From Iamia sp035765045 (lineage in GTDB: Bacteria; Actinomycetota; Acidimicrobiia; Acidimicrobiales; Iamiaceae): 64,000 nucleotides of DNA. Positions 55,113 to 64,000 of this stretch are shown piece after piece. The first letter of the stretch is position 1; each line of letters starts with the position of its first letter. A model generated the notes under the pieces. That model ran no database searches. It worked only from the letters and a program-made list of their open reading frames with translations, and was not told where the DNA came from. Position numbers and translations under genes: made by a program. The stretch is taken from the NCBI GenBank assembly GCA_035765045.1, contig DASTYI010000099.1, positions 66,411 through 130,410 of the forward strand, given 5' to 3'.

Positions 55113-56357
55113 CTAGTCCGGGACGTAGGTGAAGGCGAAGGTGCCGATGCGGACCTCGTCGCCCTCCTGGGCGCCGGCGCGGACGAGGGCCTTGGGGACG
55201 CCGAGGCGGTCGAGGCGGTCGGTGATGTAGGCCTGGGCCTCGGCGGTGGTGACGTCGGAGAGGGCGACGGCCCGCTCGGCGGCTCGGCCCACGACCCGGA
55301 GGGCGCCGTCGTCGTCGCGCACCACCGACACGCCCGTGGGCGCCGGGCGGTGGACGACGAAGCCGTCGGTGACGGCCTCGGCCGCCCGGGCCTCGTCGAC
55401 CAGCCGCACCATGGCCCCGACCAGGTGGGGCAGCCCGGCGCCGGTGACGGCCGAGACCTCCATGTCGAGATCGACGCCGTCGACCGGGTCGCCCGCCATG
55501 TCGGCCCGCGACCCGATGACGAGGCGGGGCCGGTCGAGCAGGTCGGGCCGGAAGGCCTCCAGCTCGGCCAGGAGCACCCGGGCCTGCTCGGCCGGCGGGG
55601 CCATGGCCACCGGGGCGAGGTCGAGCAGCACCACCAGGGCCCGGGCCCGCTCGACGTGGCGGAGGAAGCGGTGGCCCAGGCCCCGCCCCTCGCTGGCCCC
55701 CTCGATCAACCCGGGGATGTCGGCCACGACCACCTCGCGGCCGTCGTCGACCCGGACCACGCCGAGGTTCGGCTCCAGGGTGGTGAAGGGGTAGTCGGCG
55801 ATGCGGGGCTTGGCCGCCGAGATGCGGGAGATCAGCGTGCTCTTGCCCACGTTGGGGAACCCGACGAGGGCCACGTCGGCCATCAGCTTGAGCTCGAGCT
55901 CGAGCCAGCGCTCCTCGCCCGGCTCTCCCTGCTCGGCGAAGTTCGGGGCCCGGCGCCGGTTGGACAGGAAGCTGGCGTTGCCCCGGCCGCCCTGGCCACC
56001 CCGGGCCGCCTGCCAGCGGTCGCCGGTGCGCACCAGGTCGGCCAGCAGGGTGCCGTCCTGCGCCCGGACCACGGTGCCGGGCGGGACGGGGACGACGAGG
56101 TCGTCGCCCGAGCGGCCGTGCTTCTTCTTGCCCTGGCCGTGGGTGCCGTGGCCGGCCCGGCGGTGCGGGTGGTCGCGGAAGGCGAGCAGCGAGGCGACGT
56201 TGTGGTCGGCGACGAGCCAGACCGACCCGCCGTCGCCGCCGTTGCCCCCGTCGGGGCCGCCGAGCGGGACGTGGGCCTCGCGCCGGATCGAGACGGCCCC
56301 GGCGCCACCGTCGCCGCCCCTCACGTTCAGCTGTGCTTCGTCGACGAACCCGGACAC
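55113..56357 (-). CDS. obg: GTPase Obg (CgtA) with OCT domain
   Basis: The 414-residue ribosome-assembly GTPase has the Gly-rich Obg fold (GGDGGAGAVSIRREAHVP, GGDGGNGGDGG in short blocks). The G domain has GFPNVGKSTLIS, DIPGLIEGAS and GSRADM in place of NKxD. The C-terminal OCT domain (about 345-414) is typical of actinobacteria and some Firmicutes. The GTG start is 8 bases after TAGCCT. The 3' end is adjacent to the structured region before proB. Confidence 0.95.
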   Translation of the reverse strand: MSGFVDEAQLNVRGGDGGAGAVSIRREAHVPLGGPDGGNGGDGGSVWLVADHNVASLLAFRDHPHRRAGHGTHGQGKKKHGRSGDDLVVPVPPGTVVRAQDGTLLADLVRTGDRWQAARGGQGGRGNASFLSNRRRAPNFAEQGEPGEERWLELELKLMADVALVGFPNVGKSTLISRISAAKPRIADYPFTTLEPNLGVVRVDDGREVVVADIPGLIEGASEGRGLGHRFLRHVERARALVVLLDLAPVAMAPPAEQARVLLAELEAFRPDLLDRPRLVIGSRADMAGDPVDGVDLDMEVSAVTGAGLPHLVGAMVRLVDEARAAEAVTDGFVVHRPAPTGVSVVRDDDGALRVVGRAAERAVALSDVTTAEAQAYITDRLDRLGVPKALVRAGAQEGDEVRIGTFAFTYVPD

Positions 56358-56365
56358 GACGACCC

Positions 56366-56371
56366 AGGCTA
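56366..56371 (-). promoter_or_regulatory. -10 hexamer TAGCCT of obg
   Basis: TAGCCT on the minus strand ends 8 bases before GTG 56357. Confidence 0.45.
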
Positions 56372-56413
56372 CGCGGGGGCCTCGCCGGTCCGGCCAGCGA
56401 CGGGCAGCGGAAC

Positions 56414-56442
56414 CGCCTCAAGGTGCCAGGCACCTTGAGGCG
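56414..56442. repeat. GGTGCC-A-GGCACC palindrome upstream of obg
   Basis: A perfect 29-bp palindrome, identical to 52060-52088, sits between the TadG stop (56458) and the obg promoter and probably insulates the two genes. Confidence 0.88.
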
Positions 56443-56457
56443 ATCGCCGGACGGCTC

Positions 56458-58509
56458 CTAGTCCGCCTCCTCCTCCAGGAGGTGCACCGGGTCGCCGATC
56501 ACCCGGGCCGACCAGGTCGTCCGGTCGGTGACCTTGCTGCCGAAGGTGTACTCGATCTTCCACCAGCGGTTGTCGGACGGCGGGGCATAGTCCTCGAGCG
56601 GGATCTGGATGCGCAGCAGACGGCCGTTGAAGAGGTCTGTCGAGCCGCTGCGGAGCGAGATCGATTCCGCAGCACCAGTGCTCCGGTTGGCCACGGACTC
56701 GTCGTCGTTGTAGCTGATCCACGTGACGTCGACGGGTTCCCACGTGTTGGTGCCCGTCGGCTTCAGGAACCGGATGCTCTGGCCGCCCTCGCCCGGGTCC
56801 CACAGCTCGAGCTCGAGGGTCTTTCCGGTGTGCTCGGGTTCGATCTCGGCCAGGAAGAAGGATGCGGTGGCGTTGTCGGAGTTGGCGTAGACGGAGATCG
56901 CGTCACGGCCGTAGACGCGGGGGCACATCGGGTCGTTGCGCCCGTCGCAGAGCCCGTCCCCCGGGGCGCTCGTGTACTTCGCCACTGCGCCCCAGGAGTT
57001 CGATCCCTCGACGACCTTGGTGAAGCCCTGGCCCTCGTTCTGGACCCGGAGGATGTAGCGCCCGTCCTTCATGCCCGTGGTGATGGTGCACAGCAGGTTC
57101 CAACGTCGGCTGCCGAGGTAGACGCGGTTGTCGAAGCTCGTGCCGGGTGTGTAGACCTTGCTGCACCCCGGCACGGGGACGTTGTCGCTGTCGTCGAGCG
57201 GCGTGTCGTCGGCGGCGTAGAGGGTGAAGGTGTAGTCCTCGTCCTCCGAGTACGCATCACCCGTGGCCAGCTGGTTGTCGATCGCCGCCTCGGTGCGAGT
57301 ATCCCACGTCTCCACGCAGGTCTCGTAGGTCCGGTTGGCACCGGTCTTGTAGCGGATCAGGTTCCGGGCGCGGGTGACGGTCTGGCCGGTCTCCAGGTTC
57401 TGGGTGGTGCCGTACGAACTGCCGCTGCCGCTGGTGCGAGTACGGGTCTGGTACTGCGCCGGCCCGGTGATCGTGACGTTGCTCCCGCTGGTGGACTCCG
57501 TCCACCCAGTGGCCGGAGTCCACACCAGCTCGACCGTGCGGTAGCGGATGAGGTTCCGGGCCCGGGTCACCGTGTTCGGCCAGTTCAGGGTGTTCACCGT
57601 CGAGCCCCAGCTGCTCCCGGAGCCGCTGGTCCGAGTGCGGGTCTGGTACTCCGCCGGCCCGGTGATGGTGACGTTGCTCCCGCTGGTGGACTCGATCCAG
57701 CCAGTCGCCGACGGGTCCCAGGCGGTGTAGGTCGTGCACCGGTCGGGACCCTGGACCTGGTACTGGACGCCGGCGTTGGTGTACTGCGGGTCGTAGAGCA
57801 GGACCTCGATGTCCGAGGGCCGGCCCTCCTGCGCCTCGATGTACAGCTCGTAGCCCCGCTGCCGGTAGTCCTTGTTCGTGTAGGGCGCAGCGCAGTTCGC
57901 GAGGTGAGTCGTCTCGTCGCCGTACCGGTCCTTGGTGAAGGGCTTGAAGTGCAGCGCCTGGTGGCGGTCGCCCTGGACCTTGCTGGTGCAGGCCGGGTTG
58001 ACGGCCTGGTAGAGGTACTCACGGGCGTCGCCGTCGAGCAGCCGGCCGGTGCCGAAGTAGTTGCGGGGGCTGCCGAGCGGAACCGGGAGGACGTACTCGG
58101 CGAGGGCCGACCGGGTCAGGTCGATGTCGCCACCGCCGAGGTTCGACCAGAAGAAGCTCTCGACCGTGCCGTCGGAGATGGTCACCCGGAGGCGGCGGTC
58201 GCCGGCCCGCTCGATGTCGACCGAGATGTTGTCGACGCCGTCGGTGAAGCCGTTGCGGGTGGCCTCCTCCCGGGCGTAGCGAGCGGCGGCGGTCTCGTCG
58301 GGCAGCCACACCACGCCGGCCAGGGCGGCGGCGTCGGCCGCCTTCTGGATGTCGGCGATCCGGCTGTACCAGGAGCCGACGTCGACCGACAGGCCGGTCA
58401 TCAGCAGGAGGGGCACGAGGAGGAGGGCGAACTTGACGAGGACGTAACCGCCCTCCTGCTGGGCCCGGTCGGTCTGGACGAGGCCGCGGCGGCGGTGTGC
58501 GAGCTTCAT
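56458..58509 (-). CDS. TadG-like pilus/surface protein with a duplicated 65-residue module
   Basis: The 683-residue protein has an N-terminal TadE/TadG-type segment: basic residues, then EGGYVLVKFALLLVPLLLMTGLSVDVG and a helix IQKAADAAALAGV. The large extracellular part contains two tandem 65-residue modules with ESTSGSNVTITGPAEYQTRT and TESTSGSNVTITGPAQYQTR (195-bp period, about 57350-57735), and paired Cys. The C terminus has beta-rich blocks. GGAGGG lies 7 bases before the ATG, whose first bases overlap the stop of the preceding TadE gene. It is probably a surface-exposed protein linked to a Tad-type machine. Confidence 0.82.
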   Translation of the reverse strand: MKLAHRRRGLVQTDRAQQEGGYVLVKFALLLVPLLLMTGLSVDVGSWYSRIADIQKAADAAALAGVVWLPDETAAARYAREEATRNGFTDGVDNISVDIERAGDRRLRVTISDGTVESFFWSNLGGGDIDLTRSALAEYVLPVPLGSPRNYFGTGRLLDGDAREYLYQAVNPACTSKVQGDRHQALHFKPFTKDRYGDETTHLANCAAPYTNKDYRQRGYELYIEAQEGRPSDIEVLLYDPQYTNAGVQYQVQGPDRCTTYTAWDPSATGWIESTSGSNVTITGPAEYQTRTRTSGSGSSWGSTVNTLNWPNTVTRARNLIRYRTVELVWTPATGWTESTSGSNVTITGPAQYQTRTRTSGSGSSYGTTQNLETGQTVTRARNLIRYKTGANRTYETCVETWDTRTEAAIDNQLATGDAYSEDEDYTFTLYAADDTPLDDSDNVPVPGCSKVYTPGTSFDNRVYLGSRRWNLLCTITTGMKDGRYILRVQNEGQGFTKVVEGSNSWGAVAKYTSAPGDGLCDGRNDPMCPRVYGRDAISVYANSDNATASFFLAEIEPEHTGKTLELELWDPGEGGQSIRFLKPTGTNTWEPVDVTWISYNDDESVANRSTGAAESISLRSGSTDLFNGRLLRIQIPLEDYAPPSDNRWWKIEYTFGSKVTDRTTWSARVIGDPVHLLEEEAD

Positions 58510-59120
58510 GGGGTTCCCTCCGTGCTGCGCGGCTCGATGCGCATCACCGCGGTGCGTTCGATGGTCCGCTTCCGGCCCATGACCGGGAAGAGGTTGGGGT
58601 GCTCGGCCCGGATCCAGATCCCGATCGAGTCGGCCGAGGCCGGGACGTCCTTGCGGGTCGTCGGGCAGAAGCCCTTGCTCCGTGACTGCTTGATGCAGCC
58701 GTTGTCCTCCAGCGGCGACGTGGTCTCGAGGGCGCGGAGGTCGTCGCCGGTGAGGATGTTGCACCCCGAGACGAGGGTGGTGGCCGTCTTGCACTCGGCC
58801 GGGACCCGTCCGTTGGGGCCGGCCCGGAACACGACGATCCGGACGACCTTGTCGATCATGTCGCTCGACGACAGCGCCGACTTGACGCTGAGCAGGAGGT
58901 CGCGGTCGGCCTCCTTCGTCACACCGACGGCCGAGCCGACGCGGACCCCGGCCCGGGCCCCCTCGGTGACGGCGAGCGTCCCCCGCCAGGCCATGCCCAG
59001 ATCGAAGGCGCCGCCGAGCATGGTGACGAGGATGACGGCGACGATGGCCAGCTCGACCAGCGCCGCGCCCCGCTCGCGGCGACCCGGCTCCGGCGCCCGA
59101 CCCCGGTGCGACAGCTTCAT
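58506..59120 (-). CDS. TadE-like protein
   Basis: The 204-residue protein has the TadE segment RERGAALVELAIVAVILVTM with Glu at +5 as in pseudopilins. An extracellular domain follows with Cys in ECKTATT, SGCNILTG, NGCIKQ and GFCPTT, which may form two disulfides. It is the middle gene of TadE-TadE-TadG with a 1-base overlap to the first and 4-base overlap to the third, so all three should be expressed together. It starts at ATG 59120 with no strong ribosome binding site. Confidence 0.85.
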   Translation of the reverse strand: MKLSHRGRAPEPGRRERGAALVELAIVAVILVTMLGGAFDLGMAWRGTLAVTEGARAGVRVGSAVGVTKEADRDLLLSVKSALSSSDMIDKVVRIVVFRAGPNGRVPAECKTATTLVSGCNILTGDDLRALETTSPLEDNGCIKQSRSKGFCPTTRKDVPASADSIGIWIRAEHPNLFPVMGRKRTIERTAVMRIEPRSTEGTP

Positions 59121-59743
59121 CAGCGGGCCCTCGGCTCGAGGCGGATCACCGACTGGTCGGTGAGGGTGACCGTCTGGCCGAACATGCCGGTCACCCACCG
59201 GTGCGAGACCTTCATGTAGACACCGACGTACTCCGGCCCCTGCGAGCGGACGACCTCGCGGCTCATCGGGCACCAGAACTCGTCGAGGTCCTCTTCGTCC
59301 TTGCAGCCCCACTTGTCCTTCTTCACCCCGAAGTCCTCGGGCAGGTAGACGTTGCAGGCGTCGTCGGTCTTGGTCGTGGGGCGGGCCGAGCGCCCCTCCA
59401 GGCACCGGTCCGGCGGCGGGTCGCCGATGCCGTCGGCCCGGTAGACGATCACCATCTCGATCTGGTCGTCACCGAGCGCCGCCGCCTCCGCCATGACCGT
59501 CTTGATGATCCCGTAGTCGGCCAGCCGGTCGTTCCCCGAGGCGCTGGCCACCCGGGTGCCGGCCCGGACGGCGTGGGCCAGGGCCAGCCGGTCGTTCATC
59601 GCCAGCCCGACCTCGATGATGCCGAACACGAGGAGCAGGAAGAGCGGGGTGACGAAGGCCGCCTCGACCAGCACCGCACCGAGGGACCGGTCGCGAGCGT
59701 CGCCGCGGAACGCGCCGGTGCGCCGACGGTGGGCTAGCTGCAT
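59120..59743 (-). CDS. TadE-like protein, first gene of the TadE-TadE-TadG operon
   Basis: The 207-residue protein has SLGAVLVEAAFVTPLFLLLVFGIIEVG, the TadE pseudopilin-like segment. A C-terminal domain follows with Cys in DRCLEG, DACNVYL, WGCKDE and FWCPMS, arranged like those of the next gene, indicating an ancient duplication. AAGGAA lies just before the ATG. The ATPase TadA and membrane proteins TadB/TadC are not in this window, so the machine must be encoded elsewhere or be absent. Confidence 0.86.
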   Translation of the reverse strand: MQLAHRRRTGAFRGDARDRSLGAVLVEAAFVTPLFLLLVFGIIEVGLAMNDRLALAHAVRAGTRVASASGNDRLADYGIIKTVMAEAAALGDDQIEMVIVYRADGIGDPPPDRCLEGRSARPTTKTDDACNVYLPEDFGVKKDKWGCKDEEDLDEFWCPMSREVVRSQGPEYVGVYMKVSHRWVTGMFGQTVTLTDQSVIRLEPRAR

Positions 59744-59867
59744 CGGGTTCCTTCCGGCTCCACGGCATCGAACGTGCTCCCCATCGGTCCTGAGCCCCCG
59801 ATCCTGAATGGTCCGAAAGGCCCATATCGCCCGGACCGGTCGGTCCCCGCCCCCGGGTGTCGGGAGG

Positions 59868-59873
59868 TAGGTT
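59868..59873 (+). promoter_or_regulatory. -10 hexamer TAGGTT of the MoxR-DUF58 operon
   Basis: TAGGTT ends 9 bases before GTG 59883. The 139-base gap to the divergent tadE gene holds no other clear site. Confidence 0.5.
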
Positions 59874-59882
59874 GCGGGCACC

Positions 59883-60791
59883 GTGAGCCCGGCTGCACCA
59901 GAGCCCCGCACGCGACGGCCGGGCGCCGATCTCCGCCTGCTCGTCCCGTTGCGGCCCCAGGGCCCCATCGAGGTCCTCGACCGCGCCACCCACCTGCTGC
60001 GCACCCGGCTGGCCGACCTGCTGACCGTCGGTGTCGTCGTCCAGGTCCCGATCTGGCTGGTCCTCGCCGTCCTGCTCCGCGACGACTGGGCCGGCGGCGT
60101 CTCGGACAACCAGGTCTGGTTCTGGGTCGCCCTCGCCCCCGACCCCGTGACCCTCGGGATCCTCGCCAGCGACGCCACCGACGCCAGCACCGTCGCCGTC
60201 GTCCTGTCCCGGGCCCTGCCCTCGATCGGGCTGGCCGTGACCGGGGCGGCCTGCGGGGTCCTCGTCCACGACTGGTCCCGGGGCCGGCCGACCCGGGCCA
60301 CCGAGGCCCTCGCCCGCGTCGGCCGCCGGCTCCACGGGCTGCTGGCCCTGTGGCTGATCGTCCACGCCATCGAGATCCTGACCTGCGTCGGCACCGTGCT
60401 CGGGCCGTTGGTGTTCGGCGTGTCGGCCCCGCTCTGGGCCATGGAGGGGCTGGGGCCGTGGGCGGCGGTGGCCCGGTCGTGGCGGCTCTCGATCGCCCGG
60501 TTCTGGTCGCTGCTCCTGTCGATCCCGGTGGCCACGCTCGTCGCCGCCCTCACCGGCGGGGCCGTCGGCGTGGTCGCCCTGCCGGTGCTGCTCCAGCTGA
60601 CCGGGGGGTGGGTCGACGTCGGCGGCACCGGCGCCACCGCCCTGCTGGCCGCCCTCCCCCACCTCGTCCTCGACCCCCTGCTGGCGACCTCGATGGCGCT
60701 TCTGGCCCTCGACCTCAAGGTCCAGGTCGAGGGGTACGACCTCGAGGTCGAGCTGGCCGAGGCCCGGTCGGCCCGGGTGGTCGATGCCTGA
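59883..60791 (+). CDS. Polytopic membrane protein at the head of the DUF4129-MoxR operon
   Basis: The 302-residue protein has about six hydrophobic segments (LLTVGVVVQVPIWLVLAVLL, LLALWLIVHAIEIL, LLLSIPVATLVAALTGGAVG and others) and a charged N terminus. The block LGPWAAVARSWRLSIARFW is typical of glycerophosphoryl-diester-phosphodiesterase-like membrane domain proteins found next to DUF4129 genes. The function is unknown. The stop overlaps the next gene's start by 8 bases, and transcription is probably leaderless from GTG 59883. Confidence 0.8.
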   Translation: MSPAAPEPRTRRPGADLRLLVPLRPQGPIEVLDRATHLLRTRLADLLTVGVVVQVPIWLVLAVLLRDDWAGGVSDNQVWFWVALAPDPVTLGILASDATDASTVAVVLSRALPSIGLAVTGAACGVLVHDWSRGRPTRATEALARVGRRLHGLLALWLIVHAIEILTCVGTVLGPLVFGVSAPLWAMEGLGPWAAVARSWRLSIARFWSLLLSIPVATLVAALTGGAVGVVALPVLLQLTGGWVDVGGTGATALLAALPHLVLDPLLATSMALLALDLKVQVEGYDLEVELAEARSARVVDA

Positions 60792-61581
60792 GCGTCGCCC
60801 CCTCCTCGCCGCCCTGGTGCTGGGGCTGGCGCTGACCGTCGTCGGGCCCGTCGCCGTCCCGGTGGCGGCGGTCGTCGGCGGCGGCCCCGCCCGCCAGAGC
60901 GAGGAGGACCTCCAGCTCCCGGTCGACCCCGATCGCGACCCCGAGGAGACCCGGGAGCGGGCCGAGGAGATCCTCCGGGGCGACGAGTACCAGGCCCCGG
61001 ACCCCGGGGACCGCTCGGTGCTCGACCGGGTGCGGGACTGGATCGCCGACCGCATCCCCCGCATCGACGGGCCCGGCGACGGCACCGGGAGCCGGGTCTT
61101 CGGCTACGTCGTGTTCGGCCTGGTGCTCGTCGGGGGCATCGCCGCCGTCGCCTACGTCCTGGCCCGCACCCAGGGCACCCGCCGGCCCGCCGTGGAGCCC
61201 ACCGACGCCGAGGTCGACGTCACCCCGCTCCGCACGCCCACCGAGTGGGACGCCGAGGCCGAGCGCTGCGTGCGGGCCGGCGACCACCGGGGGGCGGTGC
61301 GCGCCCGCTTCCGGGCCCTGACCACGGCGCTGGCCGAACGCGACCTGGTGGCCGACACGCCCGGTCGCACCGCCGGCGAGCTGCGGGACGACGTGGCCGA
61401 GCGGGCCCCGACCCTCACCCCCGCCTTCGGCGCCGCCGCCGACCTGTTCGAGCGGGTGTGGTTCGGCGGCGACCCCGTCGGCCCCGAGGAGTCCGCCGCC
61501 GCCCACGACCTGGCCCGGACCGCCCTCGCCGCCGCCCCCCGGCGGGCGGCGCGCCCCGAGCCCGACGAGGAGGGGACGTGA
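60784..61581 (+). CDS. DUF4129 domain membrane protein
   Basis: The 265-residue protein has an N-terminal signal/membrane helix and an acidic extracytoplasmic loop. A second helix (FGYVVFGLVLVGGIAAVAYVL) and a cytoplasmic C-terminal DUF4129 domain follow, with RAGDHRGAVRARFRALTTAL, TPGRTAGELRDDV and FERVWFGGD. DUF4129 proteins accompany transglutaminase or MoxR/DUF58 genes and probably serve in envelope protein assembly. It overlaps both neighbours (8 bases and GTGA). Confidence 0.88.
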   Translation: MPERRPLLAALVLGLALTVVGPVAVPVAAVVGGGPARQSEEDLQLPVDPDRDPEETRERAEEILRGDEYQAPDPGDRSVLDRVRDWIADRIPRIDGPGDGTGSRVFGYVVFGLVLVGGIAAVAYVLARTQGTRRPAVEPTDAEVDVTPLRTPTEWDAEAERCVRAGDHRGAVRARFRALTTALAERDLVADTPGRTAGELRDDVAERAPTLTPAFGAAADLFERVWFGGDPVGPEESAAAHDLARTALAAAPRRAARPEPDEEGT

Positions 61582-62674
61582 CCCGGCGGCGGGGCCTGAT
61601 CGGCGGCGCCGTGGTGCTGCTCGCCCTGGTGGCGATCCTCGTGCTGTCGAACCCCCGCCAGGATCGCTACTCGCTGCCGCCGCTCGCCCCCCGGGGCACC
61701 GGACCCGACGGCACCGCCGCCCTGGTCGCCCTGCTCCGCCAGGAGGGGGCCGACGTGCGGGTCGGCGGCCTGCCCGACGGGCGCGACGACATCGTCCTCC
61801 AGCTCCGCGAGACGCTGTCGGGCGACGCCGCCGGCACCCTCCGGCGGTGGGTGGACGACGGCGGCACGCTGGTCGTCACCGACCTCGACGCCGACCTGGC
61901 CGCGACCAACGAGGGCTTCGGCATCCCGGTCGACCGGCCCGGCGAGTGCCCGCTGCGGGCCCTCGACGACGTCGCCCTGGTCGAGCCCCGGCTGCCCGCC
62001 GCCATCGACGTCGGACCCGGCGAGGTCGGCTGCTTCCGCAGCACCGAGCTCGGGAGCGACGACGCCGGGCTCCACGTGCGGGCCGAGGGCGCCGGCCGGG
62101 TGGTCACCCTGGCGATGCCCACGCTGCTCACCAACGAGGCCCTCGACCGCGAGGACAACGCCGTCCTGGCCGTCGCCCTCCTCGCCCCCGCCGACGGGGT
62201 CGACGTCCGCATCCTCGACCCCCACCGCTTCCTCGGCGACGACGGCGAGGTTGGCGACGGCACCGTCCTCGGCGCCCTCCCGCTCCGGGGCTCGCAGGCC
62301 GTCACCCAGCTGGTGATCGCCTTCCTGGCCTGGGGCCTGATCCGGGCCCGGCGCCTGGGCCGGCCGGTGGTCGAGGAGCTGCCCGTCCCGTTGCCTGCCT
62401 CGGACCTGGTCCTGGCCTCGGGCCACCTGCTCGACCGCAACGGCGACGCCGGCGACGCCGCCGAGCGCCTCCGCCGCCGGGCCCGCCGCGACCTGGGCGT
62501 CACCCTCGGCCTCGGCCCCGATCCGGCCCCCGACGAGCTGGCCGCCGCCCTCCGCAGCCGGGCCGGCACCGACGCCGAGCTCGCCCACGCCGCCCTCCTC
62601 GCCCCCGTCGTCGACGAGGCCGGCCTCGTCGCCACCTCCGCCCACCTCGACCGCCTCCGAAGGGAGCTGTCCCC

Positions 62675-62678
<4 letters not shown>
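61578..62678 (+). CDS. DUF4350 domain protein
   Basis: The 366-residue protein has an N-terminal helix, then a DUF4350 domain (TGPDGTAALVALLRQEGADVRV, WVDDGGTLVVTD) and a second membrane helix AVTQLVIAFLAWGLI. A C-terminal cytoplasmic helical tail is rich in Arg. It resembles the GATase1-like fold found in glutamine amidotransferase-like membrane proteins of this operon type, but no catalytic Cys is seen. The GTG start overlaps the DUF4129 stop. Confidence 0.87.
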
Positions 62679-63687
<1,009 letters not shown>

Positions 63688-63688
<1 letters not shown>

Positions 63689-64000
63689 TGACCGCCACCG
63701 CCGCCGGCCCCCTCGACCGGGACGAGGTCCCGGGCTCGTCGCGCCCCGGGCTCCTCCCGGCCGGGAGCCGGCGGCTGGCCCTCGCCTTCCTCGCCCTCGT
63801 CGGGGTGCGGCTGGCCCTCCCCGACGATCTCCCGTTCCCCTGGTGGCTGCCCACGGTCGCCCTCGTCGCCCTGGCCCTGGTCGACGTGGTCCTCGCCCCC
63901 AGCCCGGGGGTGGTCGAGATCGGGCGGGCCCTGCCGGGCCAGGTGCCGCTCGGCGGCACGGCCCGGTCGGCCCTGGTCGTCCGCAACCCGACCGGGCGGG
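63688..64000 (+). CDS. DUF58 domain protein, N-terminal part, cut by window end
   Basis: The first 104 residues are visible. Two hydrophobic helices (RRLALAFLALVGVRLAL and WWLPTVALVALALVDVVLA) follow a short N terminus, then GQVPLGGTARSALVVRNPTGR begins the DUF58 beta region. The ATG overlaps the moxR stop by one base (TGATG). DUF58 proteins usually have a later VWA-like domain and act with MoxR in the membrane. The frame is open to base 64000. Confidence 0.85.

Noticed and set aside
55801..59163. A 1,120-codon open frame on the plus strand
   Set aside because: It covers the antisense of obg and the Tad genes and shows no recognisable domain.

Overview
The window looks like chromosomal DNA from a very GC-rich actinobacterium, most likely in or near Acidimicrobiia (for example Iamia or Ilumatobacter relatives). 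Supporting signs are almost exclusive G/C at third codon positions, many GTG and a few TTG starts, GTGA/ATGA stop-start overlaps, several F420/FMN luciferase-like oxidoreductases, a DUF2630 gene, and a 27-codon gene matching the actinobacterial ribosomal protein bL37. The lineage is inferred, not proven.

Layout. 1-3.4 kb: envelope or glycan genes (membrane protein end, DPM1-like glycosyltransferase, NDP-sugar epimerase). 3.6-9.0 kb: two secreted lipoproteins (DUF1996; a plastocyanin-like domain fused to a beta-helix), msrA, and a GH36 alpha-galactosidase. 9.4-41.5 kb: a catabolic region of short operons for acyl-CoA type breakdown of an unknown hydrophobic substrate. It holds four acyl/aryl-CoA synthetases or their partners, acyl-CoA dehydrogenase, enoyl-CoA hydratase, three SDRs, ADH, ALDH, a cyclase, three LLM oxidoreductases, EthD-type small proteins and two paralogous amidohydrolases. 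Transporters, an HxlR and a TetR regulator, and a PIN/RHH toxin-antitoxin pair lie among them. 41.5-55 kb: repair and translation genes (AlkZ/YcaQ-like glycosylase, rsmA, tatD, a divergent rsmI, ychF, PHP protein, bL37, thioredoxin, MerR, DUF3445, proB). 55-59.7 kb: obg and a TadE-TadE-TadG set. 59.9-64 kb: a membrane protein-DUF4129-DUF4350-MoxR-DUF58 operon cut by the window edge.

Two operator families tie the catabolic genes together. CTGACG-N3-CGTCAG precedes five transcription units, and one of these units ends in a TetR gene that is the natural candidate regulator. TAGAAC-N2-GTTCTA, which resembles the KstR motif, precedes four others. Many genes outside operons have a TANNNT hexamer 6-9 bases before the start codon, which points to leaderless transcription.

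Intergenic DNA is unusually rich in families of long palindromes. The most notable is a 160-bp element present twice, with terminal inverted repeats beginning CTAG and internal hairpins, and the GGTGCCWGGCACC palindrome, seen six times including inside the 160-bp element. These palindromes supply stop codons and, in the thioredoxin gene, part of the coding sequence.
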